This document shows positions 48,269-57,115 of a stretch of DNA of 64,000 bases, piece by piece (positions within the stretch are counted from its first letter, which is position 1; every line of letters begins with the position of its first letter). The notes beneath the pieces were generated by a model that saw nothing but the letters and a program-made list of their open reading frames with translations, made no database searches and was not told the origin of the DNA. The stretch comes from Elstera cyanobacteriorum (GTDB taxonomy: Bacteria; Pseudomonadota; Alphaproteobacteria; Elsterales; Elsteraceae). Made by a program: the position numbers and the translations under genes. The DNA lies in the NCBI RefSeq assembly GCF_002251735.1, contig NZ_NOXS01000020.1, positions 40,890-104,889 on the forward strand. The letters are read 5' to 3'.

Positions 48269-49876
48269 ATGATGACGAATGTAGACTGGTGGCGCGGCGC
48301 GGTACTCTATCAAATCTATCCGCGCTCGTTTTATGATGCCGATGGCAATGGCATCGGCGATCTGCGCGGCATTACCGCCAAGCTGGATTATATTGCTTCC
48401 CTGAACGTCGATGCGATTTGGGTCTCGCCATTTTTCCCGTCGCCCATGGCAGACTTCGGCTATGACGTCTCAGATTTCTGTGGGGTTGACCCGCTGTTTG
48501 GAACTCTGGCCGATGCCGATGCGCTGATTGCGGGCGCCCATGCGCGCGGCTTAAAAGTATTGATCGACCTCGTCATCAGCCATAGTTCGGATCAGCACCC
48601 TTGGTTTGTTGAGAGCCGCCGCGACCGACATAATCCAAAGGCCGATTGGTATGTCTGGGCCGATGCGGAGTCCGATGGCACGCCTCCAAATAATTGGCTA
48701 TCGATTTTCGGCGGTTCGGCCTGGGAGTGGGATGCCCGGCGCCGTCAATATTACCTCCATAACTTCCTGAAGGCGCAACCCGACCTAAACTTTCATAATC
48801 CCGATGTTCAGGCGGCGGTTCTCGCGGCGGCGCGTTTTTGGCTCGAGCGCGGCGTTGATGGCTTCCGGCTCGATACGGTCAATTTTTACTTCCATGATCT
48901 AGCCTTGCGATCCAATCCACCAGCCCCGGCGGATGCGGCGGTCAATACAGTGCCGCGCAGCAACCCTTACGGTTTTCAACTGCACCTCTATGATAAAACC
49001 CGGCCCGAGAATTTGGGTTTCTTGGAAAAATTGCGGGCGCTTCTCGATCAATATCCGGGCACGACGACGGTGGGCGAGCTTGGCATCGACAATGATGTCG
49101 CCGAAACAACCGCAGCCTATACCGAGGCGGGGAAGCGGCTTCATATGGTCTACGGGTTTGACTTACTCGCCCCCAATGTAACGGCGGTTGATATTCGGCA
49201 GGCGGTTGAACGGACCGAGGCTGGCTTAGGGTCCGGCTGGATTTCCTGGGCCTTGTCCAATCACGATTTTCCGCGCGTGATTTCCCGGTGGGGGTATGCA
49301 GACGTTGCCCCCCTGGCGGCCCCGATGCTGATTGCGCTCGCAACGGCTTTACGCGGATCGCCGTGTCTGTATCAAGGGGATGAACTCGGGCTCATCGAGG
49401 CGGATGTGCCGTTCGAGCGTTTGCAAGACCCTTATGGCAAAACTTTTTGGCCGGAGTTTAAGGGGCGCGATGGGTGCCGAACGCCGATGCCCTGGGCGGC
49501 TCAGGCGCCCTTCAGCGGTTTTTCTGACGTAGACCCATGGTTGCCGATCCCTGCAGATCATGCGCATGCCGCCGTCGACCGACAAGCGGCTGATCCGGCC
49601 TCCCCCCTCAATCGCATTCGCCATTTCTTGAGATGGCGGCGCGGCGAAGCGAGCCTTCGGCACGGCGCGATCCGCTTCTTCGATGCGCCGGCGCCAGTCC
49701 TCCTATTTCAGCGCGGCGATGACCGACTATGTGCCTTTAACCTGGGGCGCGAGGCGGTCGAGGTTACGTTACCGCGCGCTGGGCATGTCCTGCGGGAGAG
49801 CGGCTTCGAGGCCGATCTGAGCGGGCAGACCTTAACCTTGCCGCCCTTAGGTGCGGCCTTTTTGGCAGATTCTTAG
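48269..49876 (+). CDS. aglA: Alpha-glucosidase, GH13 family
   Basis: 535 aa cytoplasmic glycoside hydrolase. It opens with WWRGAVLYQIYPRSFYDADG, the classic GH13 oligo-1,6/alpha-glucosidase start. The catalytic set is visible: nucleophile Asp in GVDGFRLDTVNFY, acid/base Glu in TTVGELGIDND, transition-state stabilising Asp in SNHDFPRV. It hydrolyses the imported alpha-glucoside (maltose, sucrose or trehalose type) to glucose. Its place between the second permease and the ATPase gene is the rhizobial aglEFGAK order. Two adjacent ATG codons could serve as start; the first directly abuts the permease stop. Confidence 0.93.
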   Translation: MMTNVDWWRGAVLYQIYPRSFYDADGNGIGDLRGITAKLDYIASLNVDAIWVSPFFPSPMADFGYDVSDFCGVDPLFGTLADADALIAGAHARGLKVLIDLVISHSSDQHPWFVESRRDRHNPKADWYVWADAESDGTPPNNWLSIFGGSAWEWDARRRQYYLHNFLKAQPDLNFHNPDVQAAVLAAARFWLERGVDGFRLDTVNFYFHDLALRSNPPAPADAAVNTVPRSNPYGFQLHLYDKTRPENLGFLEKLRALLDQYPGTTTVGELGIDNDVAETTAAYTEAGKRLHMVYGFDLLAPNVTAVDIRQAVERTEAGLGSGWISWALSNHDFPRVISRWGYADVAPLAAPMLIALATALRGSPCLYQGDELGLIEADVPFERLQDPYGKTFWPEFKGRDGCRTPMPWAAQAPFSGFSDVDPWLPIPADHAHAAVDRQAADPASPLNRIRHFLRWRRGEASLRHGAIRFFDAPAPVLLFQRGDDRLCAFNLGREAVEVTLPRAGHVLRESGFEADLSGQTLTLPPLGAAFLADS

Positions 49877-49887
49877 AGGGACGGACG

Positions 49888-50979
49888 ATGGCGGGTGTTA
49901 CGCTGCGCGGGGTACGCAAATCCTTTGGCCAGATCGAGACCATTCACGGAATTGATCTCGATATTCCAGATGGCAAGTTCCTGGTTCTCGTTGGCCCATC
50001 GGGTTGCGGCAAGTCAACCCTCTTACGGTTGTTGGCCGGATTGGAAGAGGTCAGCAGCGGTACGATCAGCATTGGCGAGCGCGATGTGACGGGCTGCACC
50101 CCTGCCGAACGGGGGGTGGCGATGGTCTTTCAATCCTATGCTCTTTATCCCCATATGACCGTTGCCGAAAATATGAGCTTTGGCCTGGAGATGAAAAAAC
50201 TCTCCAAGACTGAAATTCAAAACCGGGTTTCGCAGGCCGCTGCGCGCCTGGAGTTAACCCCCTTGCTCGACCGTTTGCCGAAGAACCTCTCCGGCGGTCA
50301 GCGCCAGAGGGTTGCAATCGGGCGCGCCATCGTGCGCGATCCCAGTGTTTTTCTGTTCGATGAGCCTTTATCCAACCTCGATGCCGCCTTACGCGTTCAG
50401 ATGCGCCAGGAAATCGCCGAACTGCAACGAAGTTTGAAAGTCACGACGGTCTACGTCACCCACGACCAGGTTGAGGCCATGACAATGGCTGATATTATCT
50501 GCGTCTTGCGCGGGGGAACGATCGAACAGGTTGGAACGCCGCTCAGTCTCTACCATCATCCGCATAATCAGTTCGTTGCCGGGTTTATCGGAACCCCGTC
50601 AATGAACTTTCTTGATACGCTGATCATCGATAAAACCGAGGCGCGCCCCACTGTTCGGCTTCCGTCGGGACATAGTTTCAGCCCAACCGTAACCGCCGCC
50701 GATGCGCGCCCCGGGGATAGGGTTTCGCTTGGGTTGCGGCCCGAACATCTCGCCTTAACCGCGCCCGAGGGGGCCGAGCTAACGGGAACGCTTCGCACTG
50801 TCGAACGGTTGGGGGAGGTTCACTACGCCTATATCAGTTTAGCCGATGGGCAGGCGCTGACCGTGAAGGGCAGCGGGGATACGGCGCTTTCCGCTGGGGA
50901 TCTCGTTGGTATTGTCCTTAATCCTGCCGAAAGCCATTTGTTTAACAGTCAGGGCTTAGCCTGGCCGCGGGTGAACTGA
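49888..50979 (+). CDS. Sugar ABC transporter ATP-binding protein (MalK/UgpC type)
   Basis: 363 aa. Walker A GPSGCGKST (about residue 37), Q-loop in MVFQSYALYPHMTV, signature LSGGQRQRVAIGRA, Walker B VFLFDEPLSNLD and the switch His in VYVTHDQVEAM. The C-terminal 120 residues form the OB-fold regulatory extension found in MalK-type ATPases. It energises the transporter formed by the two upstream permeases and ends the operon. No obvious terminator follows. Confidence 0.95.
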   Translation: MAGVTLRGVRKSFGQIETIHGIDLDIPDGKFLVLVGPSGCGKSTLLRLLAGLEEVSSGTISIGERDVTGCTPAERGVAMVFQSYALYPHMTVAENMSFGLEMKKLSKTEIQNRVSQAAARLELTPLLDRLPKNLSGGQRQRVAIGRAIVRDPSVFLFDEPLSNLDAALRVQMRQEIAELQRSLKVTTVYVTHDQVEAMTMADIICVLRGGTIEQVGTPLSLYHHPHNQFVAGFIGTPSMNFLDTLIIDKTEARPTVRLPSGHSFSPTVTAADARPGDRVSLGLRPEHLALTAPEGAELTGTLRTVERLGEVHYAYISLADGQALTVKGSGDTALSAGDLVGIVLNPAESHLFNSQGLAWPRVN

Positions 50980-51374
50980 CAGCGGTATTGGGGGGGGCGC
51001 ATCATCATTGTGCGCAGCCGGGCGGGATTACTCGACCTGGCCCACCGGTAAACAGCGCCGTCACGATTAAACATTATACGCTGCAGTCGTGGGCGTGTCT
51101 CGGCGCGCTCGAAATATATTACCGGCTCTCGGAGTAACTACCGCGACCTCATGTCCTTGGGTGCTCAATCCAATGCTTCCCTCTCGGCAACGCTGGGTTT
51201 CGAACCGTTCACCTCGCGGTCATCGGGCGCCGTGCCGCCTTTGATCGAACGACAGGGGTAATATGGTCGCCGTCTTTAGCTTGGGTAACGGCAAGATCAT
51301 AGGCGGCTTGCAGGGCCGGGGAGATTGTTCACATCGTGGTCATGCGACGCGGGGAGAAGGCGCAACCCGCACCC
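50980..51374. other. Intergenic stretch, no recognisable gene
   Basis: About 395 nt between the sugar operon and the SOS cassette promoter. Short open stretches exist on both strands (for example TIKHYTLQSWACLGALEIYY on plus, near 51060-51140), but none has a ribosome-binding site or a family I recognise. It may be gene debris. No terminator-like hairpin with a T-run was seen. Confidence 0.5.
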
Positions 51375-51404
51375 TTGACTCCTTCAGTCAAAATAGAACA
51401 TAAG
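51375..51404 (+). promoter_or_regulatory. Promoter of the imuA-imuB-dnaE2 operon
   Basis: TTGACT (51375-51380) as -35 and CATAAG (51399-51404) as -10, with 18-nt spacing. The predicted start of transcription is at about 51411, one or two bases before the first possible imuA ATG. The -10 lies inside the LexA box. Confidence 0.55.
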
Positions 51405-51410
51405 ATGAAC
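51396..51410. promoter_or_regulatory. LexA (SOS) box
   Basis: GAACATAAGATGAAC is an exact GAAC-N7-GAAC direct repeat, the alphaproteobacterial LexA site (GTTC-N7-GTTC on the other strand). It overlaps the proposed -10 element of the mutagenesis operon, so LexA binding would block RNA polymerase until DNA damage. Confidence 0.9.
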
Positions 51411-51411
51411 A

Positions 51412-52071
51412 ATGTTGATGTCATCCTCTCTTTATCCTTCGTCGGTCGTGGGGCGGCGGGATGCGCGCCTCAGCCCGCCCGAGGACCGCGCACTTGTCTC
51501 CCTTGGCACGGCGGACCTTGACGCATTCCTCCCGTGGGGGGGATTGCCCAGCGATGGGTTGCACGAGGTGTGCGGCAATGGGGCGTTCGGGTGGGCCGCC
51601 GCGCTCGCCGGGCGGGCGTTGGCTGAACGGCAGGGGGACATGTTTTTTCTGGGGCCGCCAAGCCTGTTTGGCCTCTATCCGCCCGGCCTCCAGCGGTTCG
51701 GGATTACACCGGACAGGGTGCTGATTGGCGAGGCAAAAGCCGAGAAGGAGCGGCTCTGGGCCTTAGAGGAAGCGTTACGCAGCGGGTGTTTCGCTGCCGT
51801 GCTGGCGGTCGCCGATAGCCGCGATCTTACGGTCTCGCGGCGGCTGCACCTGGCCGCAGAGGCAGGGGAGAGCATGGCGCTACTGCTCTGCCGAACCGGC
51901 GGGGCAAGTGCGGCGCTCACCCGCTGGGACGTCGCCCCTATAGCCGGGGACGGAAAGCCGCGCTGGCGGGTTTCTCTGCAGCGCTGCCGGGGCGGACGGC
52001 CCGCCGAGTTTATCGCGGGGTGGGAGCATGACGCGCTTTGTCTCTATCCAACTGCCCTTCTGGGCGACTGA
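51412..52071 (+). CDS. imuA: ImuA-type SOS mutagenesis accessory protein
   Basis: 219 aa. RecA/SulA-like ImuA, first gene of the LexA-controlled mutasome. Visible features: LPWGGLPSDGLHEVCGNGAFG (the ImuA 'GLHEV' motif in place of a Walker A loop) and VLIGEAKAEKERLWALEEALRSG. It is shorter than many ImuA proteins because the N-terminal helix before the first motif is brief. The ATG at 51412 lies 2 nt after the LexA box with no ribosome-binding site, so the mRNA may be leaderless. A GTG at 51448 is an alternative start. It is thought to recruit or stabilise ImuB at damaged DNA. Confidence 0.9.
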   Translation: MLMSSSLYPSSVVGRRDARLSPPEDRALVSLGTADLDAFLPWGGLPSDGLHEVCGNGAFGWAAALAGRALAERQGDMFFLGPPSLFGLYPPGLQRFGITPDRVLIGEAKAEKERLWALEEALRSGCFAAVLAVADSRDLTVSRRLHLAAEAGESMALLLCRTGGASAALTRWDVAPIAGDGKPRWRVSLQRCRGGRPAEFIAGWEHDALCLYPTALLGD

Positions 52072-53482
52072 TCGGCTGGGGTGGCCCGCCGACCGCCGGG
52101 CGGCCCTCCTGACGAAAGACGGTAGCGCCCTTTTGCTCGCCGCGGTCACGCCCGCAGCCGCGCGGGAGGGGTTGCGGCCTAGTCAAAGGCTGGCCGACGC
52201 GCTGGCGGCTTTTCCTGATTTACCTGTGGAGACGTTCGAGGCGGAGGCAACCCATCAGGCGCTGGTTCGTCTCGCCGCCCGGTGCCGCCGTTGGTCGCCG
52301 CTGACCGCACCGGATGGCGAGGCGGCGCTGCTGCTCGACGTGACCGGCGTTGCGGGGCTGTTTGGGGGGGAGGAAGGGCTGATGGCGGATATTGCCGCCG
52401 CCTTTACGGGCTTTGGGCTGCATCACCGCCTTGCGCTGGCAGAGACGCCGGGGGCAGCTTGGGCCTGGGCGGCGTTCGGCACGGGCGGAATTTTGCCGGT
52501 CGGATCGCTGCGCCAGATGCTGGCGCCGTTGCCGGTGGCGGCCTTGCGGTTAACGCCGGACGTGCTGGCCGGGTTGCATAAGCTCGGACTGCGGCAGATT
52601 GGGGCTTTGCTCGACCAGCCGCGCGCCCCGCTCGCCAACCGTTTTGGGCAGCAAGCCGTGCGGCGGCTCGATGCCGTGCTTGGACGGACCCAGCAGGCGT
52701 TGCGCTGGCAGAAGCCCGCCGTGCGCTATGTCGAACGGACACCCTTTGTTGAGCCGATTGGAACGCGCGAGAGTGTGGAAGCGGCGCTCGGTCATCTGCT
52801 GACTCGGCTGATCGACCGGTTAACAGCGGCGGGGCTGGGCGTGCGGCGGTTGGTCTTCATCCTGGAACGGGTGGACGGCACTTGGCAGGATTTCAGCATC
52901 GGCACGGCGCAAGCGGAGCGCGATCCGCGCGTGCTGGCGCGGCTGTTCCGCGATCCGCTGGATGGCCTCGACCCTGGTTTCGGGATTGAGGCCGCGCGAT
53001 TGGAGGCGGTTGAAACCGCCCCCTTCCTCCGCCGTCAACCGGGGCTGGACGGGCGGGCCGTCATCCGCGACCGGCTTGCCCCGCTGCTCGACCGGCTGCG
53101 GCAACGGCTGGGGGACGCGTCCGTCTATCGGCTGCATCCCCAGGAAAGCCATTGGCCGGAAGCTGCAATCCGCCGGGCCGATCCGCTTGCGCCAGTACCG
53201 TCTTTTGCCGCCCCGCCGCCGCCGCGCCCGATGCAGCTTTACACCCCACCGCAGCCCGTGGAGAGCGATGGCGCCGACTATTTCATCTGGCAGCGCCGTA
53301 CCCATCGCATCCGCCGCGCCGAAGGGCCAGAACGGATCGCCCCCGACTGGTGGCGGACGCCGGAGAGCCCGGCGCGGGATTATTGGCGGGTAGAGGATAC
53401 GGCGGGCGGGCGGTTCTGGCTGTTTCAGACCCGCCCGAATGATCAGCCCGGCCCTTGGTTTCTGCACGGGGTTTTTCCATGA
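52028..53482 (+). CDS. imuB: ImuB, catalytically inactive Y-family polymerase homologue
   Basis: 484 aa. Y-family polymerase-like protein that bridges DnaE2 to the sliding clamp during mutagenic repair. The N-terminus (RFVSIQLPFWATDRL) lacks the metal-binding Asp found at this site in active Y-family polymerases, consistent with ImuB being non-catalytic. The thumb/little-finger regions are recognisable: LHKLGLRQIGALLDQPRAPL and FVEPIGTRESVEAAL. The C-terminal extension contains the ImuB-typical YFIWQRRTHRIRRAEGPERI and DYWRVEDTAGGRFWLF. It overlaps imuA by 44 nt and dnaE2 by 4 nt. Confidence 0.94.
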   Translation: MTRFVSIQLPFWATDRLGWPADRRAALLTKDGSALLLAAVTPAAAREGLRPSQRLADALAAFPDLPVETFEAEATHQALVRLAARCRRWSPLTAPDGEAALLLDVTGVAGLFGGEEGLMADIAAAFTGFGLHHRLALAETPGAAWAWAAFGTGGILPVGSLRQMLAPLPVAALRLTPDVLAGLHKLGLRQIGALLDQPRAPLANRFGQQAVRRLDAVLGRTQQALRWQKPAVRYVERTPFVEPIGTRESVEAALGHLLTRLIDRLTAAGLGVRRLVFILERVDGTWQDFSIGTAQAERDPRVLARLFRDPLDGLDPGFGIEAARLEAVETAPFLRRQPGLDGRAVIRDRLAPLLDRLRQRLGDASVYRLHPQESHWPEAAIRRADPLAPVPSFAAPPPPRPMQLYTPPQPVESDGADYFIWQRRTHRIRRAEGPERIAPDWWRTPESPARDYWRVEDTAGGRFWLFQTRPNDQPGPWFLHGVFP

Positions 53483-56400
53483 TTGCCTATGCCGAGCTTC
53501 AGGTGACGAGCAATTTCAGCTTCCTGCGCGGGGCGAGCCATCCCTGGGAGTTGGTCGGGACGGCGGCAGAGCTGGGTTATACCGCCATCGGGTTAACCGA
53601 CCGGAATAGTCTTGCCGGGATCGTGCGGGCGCATGTCGCGGCGCGCGGCAAGAAAATCCGCTTTCTGCCCGGCTGCCGTCTCGATCTTCAGGATGCGCCG
53701 TCGCTGTTGGTCTATCCACAAGACCGCGCGGCCTATGGCCGTCTTTGTCGCCTGCTAACCTTGGGGAAGCGCCGGGCAATAAAAGGTGAGTGCATCCTGT
53801 GGGCGGAAGATTTGGCGGGGGCTTTGACCGGCCATCAAGTCATCGCCCTGACCGAAACGCCCATCGGTATGGAGTGGCTGGGGCACCTGAAAGCGATGAC
53901 CGATCCCGGCGCGCTGTCGCTTGCCGCCAGCCATCTACTGACCGCCGAGGCCGAGGCCCGCCTTGCCACAACCGCCGCCCATGCCGCTGCAGCGGGGGTG
54001 CCGCTCATTGCCGTCAATGATGTGCATTACCACACGCCGAACCGCCGCCGTTTGCAAGACGTGCTGACCTGCATCCGCGAAGGCTGCCGGATCGAGGACG
54101 CGGGCTTCCGCCTCTTTCCCAATGCCGAGCGCCACCTAAAGGCACCCGCCGCGATGGCCGCCCTGTTCAGGGACTATCCCCAAGCGCTCAACCGGACGTG
54201 CGATATTGCCGAAGCCTGCCGCTTTTCGCTGGATGAGCTGCACTATGAGTATCCCGAGGAGCCAATTCCAGCGTGGCTGACCCCGCAAACCTATCTTGAA
54301 CGGCTGACCTTTGAAAAAGCGGCGGGCCGCTATCCCAATGGGGTGCCGGAGAAGGTTGAGGCACTGCTGCGCAAGGAACTCGACCTGATCGGCAAGCGCG
54401 ATTTCGCCCGCTATTTCCTGACGGTGAACGATATCGTCGAGGAGGCAAACCGCCGGAATATTCTCTGCCAGGGGCGCGGGTCGGCGGCCAATTCGGCGGT
54501 CTGCTTTGTTCTGGGAATTACCGCAGTCGATCCCGCTGATAGCGAGGTTCTGTTCGACCGCTTCATCTCCGAAGCGCGGGAGGAGCCGCCCGATATCGAC
54601 GTGGATTTCGAGCATGAGCGGCGAGAGGAGATTATTCAGTATCTCTATGCCCGCTATGGCCGCGACCGGGCGGGTCTGGCGGCAACCTTGATCTGTTATC
54701 GTGGTCGCAGCGCGATTGGCGAGGTCGGCAAGGTCATGGGCTTGTCGGAAGATACAACGCGCGCCCTGGCCGGGCTGGTCTGGGGCAGTTATGGCAGTGG
54801 CGTGGAGGATGATCAGGTGCGTAAGGCCGGGTTCGATCCGACCGAACCGCGCCTCGCCGAAGCCTTGCGCCTATCGGCGCAGATTATCGGTTTTCCCCGC
54901 CATCTCTCCCAGCATGTCGGCGGGTTTGTGCTAACGCGCGGCCTGCTGGAAGAACTGGTGCCCATCGGCAATGCCGCGATGGCGGACCGTACCTTCATCG
55001 AGTGGGATAAGGACGATATCAACGCCCTGCGGATCATGAAGGTCGATGTGCTGGCGCTGGGCATGCTGACCTGCATTCGCCGTGCCTTCGACCTGCTGGC
55101 CGAGCGCTACGGCCTGCCGATGACCCTGGCGACGGTGCCGCGCGAGGACCCAGAAGTTTACGATATGCTGTGCCGCGCCGATACGCTGGGTGTCTTCCAA
55201 GTGGAAAGCCGGGCGCAGATGAACATGCTCCCCCGCCTGAAGCCGCACTGTTTCTACGATCTTGTTATTCAAGTCGCTATCGTCCGCCCCGGCCCGATCC
55301 AGGGGAACATGGTGCATCCCTTCCTAAAACGCCGGGATGGGCTAGAGAAGCCCGACTATCCGCCGCGCCGGTCGCCCGATGGCCGTTTGCTGACGGGGGA
55401 GAATGAACTAAAGGCGGTTCTCAATCGCACCCTTGGGGTGCCCTTGTTCCAAGAACAGGCAATCCGTATCGCCCAGGTTGCGGCAGAGTTCGACGCGCAG
55501 GAGGTGAATGATCTGCGCTATGCGATGGCGACCTTCCGGCGTCGGGGCACGATCGAAACTCTGGAAAAGCGCATGGTCGAGCGCATGGTCAAGCGCGGCT
55601 ATGATCGGGATTTCGCCCAACGCTGCTTCGATCAGATCAAGGGTTTCGGCGATTACGGTTTCCCGGAAAGCCATGCCGCCAGCTTTGCCCGGCTGGTCTA
55701 TATTTCGTCCTGGCTGAAGTGCCATTTTCCGGCAGTGTTTGCGGCGGCCTTGCTCAATTCGCAGCCGATGGGGTTTTACGCCCCGGCGCAGATCGTCCGC
55801 GATGCGCGCCAGCATGGGGTGGAGGTCCGCCCGCCCGACGTGAATAGCAGCGATTGGAATTGCACCTTGGAAGCGGCGGTCGGCGGTTGGGCCTTGCGCC
55901 TCGGCCTGCGGTTGATCGACGGGTTGGGGGCAGACAGCGCCGAGCGGCTGGTGACGGCGCGGGCGCGTGGGGCCTTTCGCTCGGTCGAAGCTGTGCAGCA
56001 TCGGGCCGTGCTGAGCCGGGCGCAGGTCGAAGCTTTGGCGAACGCCGATGCTTTCGGCTCCTTGGGGCTCTCCCGCCGCCGTGCCCTATGGGCCGCTAAA
56101 GCCCTAACCGCAGAAGCCCCCCTGCCGCTGTTCGCGGCGGCCGGGGAAGGGGCGCTGCTCTTCGCCGAAGCCGAACCGATCCTGCCGCCCGCCCCGCCGG
56201 AAGAAGCCGTGATCGAGGATTACCGCAGCCTCAGCCTGTCCTTGAAGGATCATCCCATGAGCTTCCTGCGCAACGCTTATCGCACGCAAGGGGTGCTCTC
56301 TTCGGCAGAAATCGCGGCGCTGCCGGATGGGGCGCCGGTCATGGCGGCGGGATTGGTCTTAGTCCGCCAGCGGCCCGGCACGGCGAAAGGCGTCGTCTTC

Positions 56401-56697
56401 ATCACGCTCGAAGACGAAACCGGCATCGTCAATGCCGTGGTCTGGGCCAAGGTCATGCAGGAGTATCGCCCGGTATTGATGCAATCGCGCCTGCTGCTGA
56501 TCCGCGGCAAGCTTCAGCGCAGCGATGCGGGGGCCGTGCCGATCCTACACCTCGTCTCCGATCATTTGGAGAACCGGACCAATGACCTTCTCGCACTGAC
56601 GGGAACGACGCCAACCGCCTCATCAGGCTATCGCCCTGTTCTGTTCCGTCACCCGCGCGACGTGCAGATCATTCCGAAAAGCCGGGATTTTCATTGA
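53479..56697 (+). CDS. dnaE2: Error-prone DNA polymerase DnaE2
   Basis: 1072 aa from MIAYAELQVTSNFSFLRGAS; the start overlaps the imuB stop (ATGA), and the 8-residue longer frame is rejected. C-family polymerase alpha subunit with an N-terminal PHP domain (LTDRNSLAGIVRAH), the polymerase palm Asp pair in PPDIDVDFEHERREEI, a third acidic region around RIMKVDVLALGML, the finger segment ending GFGDYGFPESHAASFA, and a C-terminal OB-fold (GVVFITLEDETGIVNAVVW). DnaE2 performs damage-induced translesion synthesis with ImuA and ImuB. It is induced through the LexA box upstream of imuA. Confidence 0.97.
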   Translation: MIAYAELQVTSNFSFLRGASHPWELVGTAAELGYTAIGLTDRNSLAGIVRAHVAARGKKIRFLPGCRLDLQDAPSLLVYPQDRAAYGRLCRLLTLGKRRAIKGECILWAEDLAGALTGHQVIALTETPIGMEWLGHLKAMTDPGALSLAASHLLTAEAEARLATTAAHAAAAGVPLIAVNDVHYHTPNRRRLQDVLTCIREGCRIEDAGFRLFPNAERHLKAPAAMAALFRDYPQALNRTCDIAEACRFSLDELHYEYPEEPIPAWLTPQTYLERLTFEKAAGRYPNGVPEKVEALLRKELDLIGKRDFARYFLTVNDIVEEANRRNILCQGRGSAANSAVCFVLGITAVDPADSEVLFDRFISEAREEPPDIDVDFEHERREEIIQYLYARYGRDRAGLAATLICYRGRSAIGEVGKVMGLSEDTTRALAGLVWGSYGSGVEDDQVRKAGFDPTEPRLAEALRLSAQIIGFPRHLSQHVGGFVLTRGLLEELVPIGNAAMADRTFIEWDKDDINALRIMKVDVLALGMLTCIRRAFDLLAERYGLPMTLATVPREDPEVYDMLCRADTLGVFQVESRAQMNMLPRLKPHCFYDLVIQVAIVRPGPIQGNMVHPFLKRRDGLEKPDYPPRRSPDGRLLTGENELKAVLNRTLGVPLFQEQAIRIAQVAAEFDAQEVNDLRYAMATFRRRGTIETLEKRMVERMVKRGYDRDFAQRCFDQIKGFGDYGFPESHAASFARLVYISSWLKCHFPAVFAAALLNSQPMGFYAPAQIVRDARQHGVEVRPPDVNSSDWNCTLEAAVGGWALRLGLRLIDGLGADSAERLVTARARGAFRSVEAVQHRAVLSRAQVEALANADAFGSLGLSRRRALWAAKALTAEAPLPLFAAAGEGALLFAEAEPILPPAPPEEAVIEDYRSLSLSLKDHPMSFLRNAYRTQGVLSSAEIAALPDGAPVMAAGLVLVRQRPGTAKGVVFITLEDETGIVNAVVWAKVMQEYRPVLMQSRLLLIRGKLQRSDAGAVPILHLVSDHLENRTNDLLALTGTTPTASSGYRPVLFRHPRDVQIIPKSRDFH

Positions 56698-56771
56698 GTG
56701 AAGGTGATTAGCGACGCGAAGGCTGTCTCATGGTTGTCTTGTTTGCTAAAGGACATGCTACGCCCCTGTAC

Positions 56772-56867
56772 ACGAAATGCCTGACAGGCCCCAATTGCTA
56801 TGAGAATGCGGCGGTTGAGACATTCTTCCAAAGTTTGAAGGCTGCAGTGCTCTGGCGCCAAAGCTAG
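56772..56867 (+). mobile_element. IS3-family transposase (OrfB) fragment
   Basis: This stretch translates in one frame to TKCLTGPNCYENAAVETFF and then QSLKAAVLWRQS before a TAG. It matches the segment around the last catalytic Glu of IS3-family OrfB transposases (normally ..G.CYDNAAVESFF..LK.EL.). Nothing of the rest of the element, nor terminal repeats, is recognisable in the 418-nt gap between dnaE2 and the TTC38-like gene. It is an old remnant. Confidence 0.65.
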
Positions 56868-57115
56868 CCCGCGCAGACGACATTCATAACTGGGCAGGAT
56901 CAGCCCCCTCGCATGCGAAACAAAGGTGGCATGGCAAGATAGATGATCGCCCAAATCCGGAACAAGTCCAGAAGGCTGACGGCTGAACTTAGGCCGCTGT
57001 CCCGAGCATGCCTAAGAAAATCGGTAACGGGGGTGTTTCATCGCGTAACTTTCCATCACTGCCATGCGAAGCAGAGAAAACCGTGCGACTGGCCGGTCCT
57101 CCGCAGGAGCGTGTG

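Noticed and set aside
51190..51220. GGTTCGAAACC-like sequence on the minus strand, reminiscent of a tRNA T-arm
   Set aside because: The flanking bases do not form a 5-bp T stem and no acceptor, D or anticodon arm could be folded around it.
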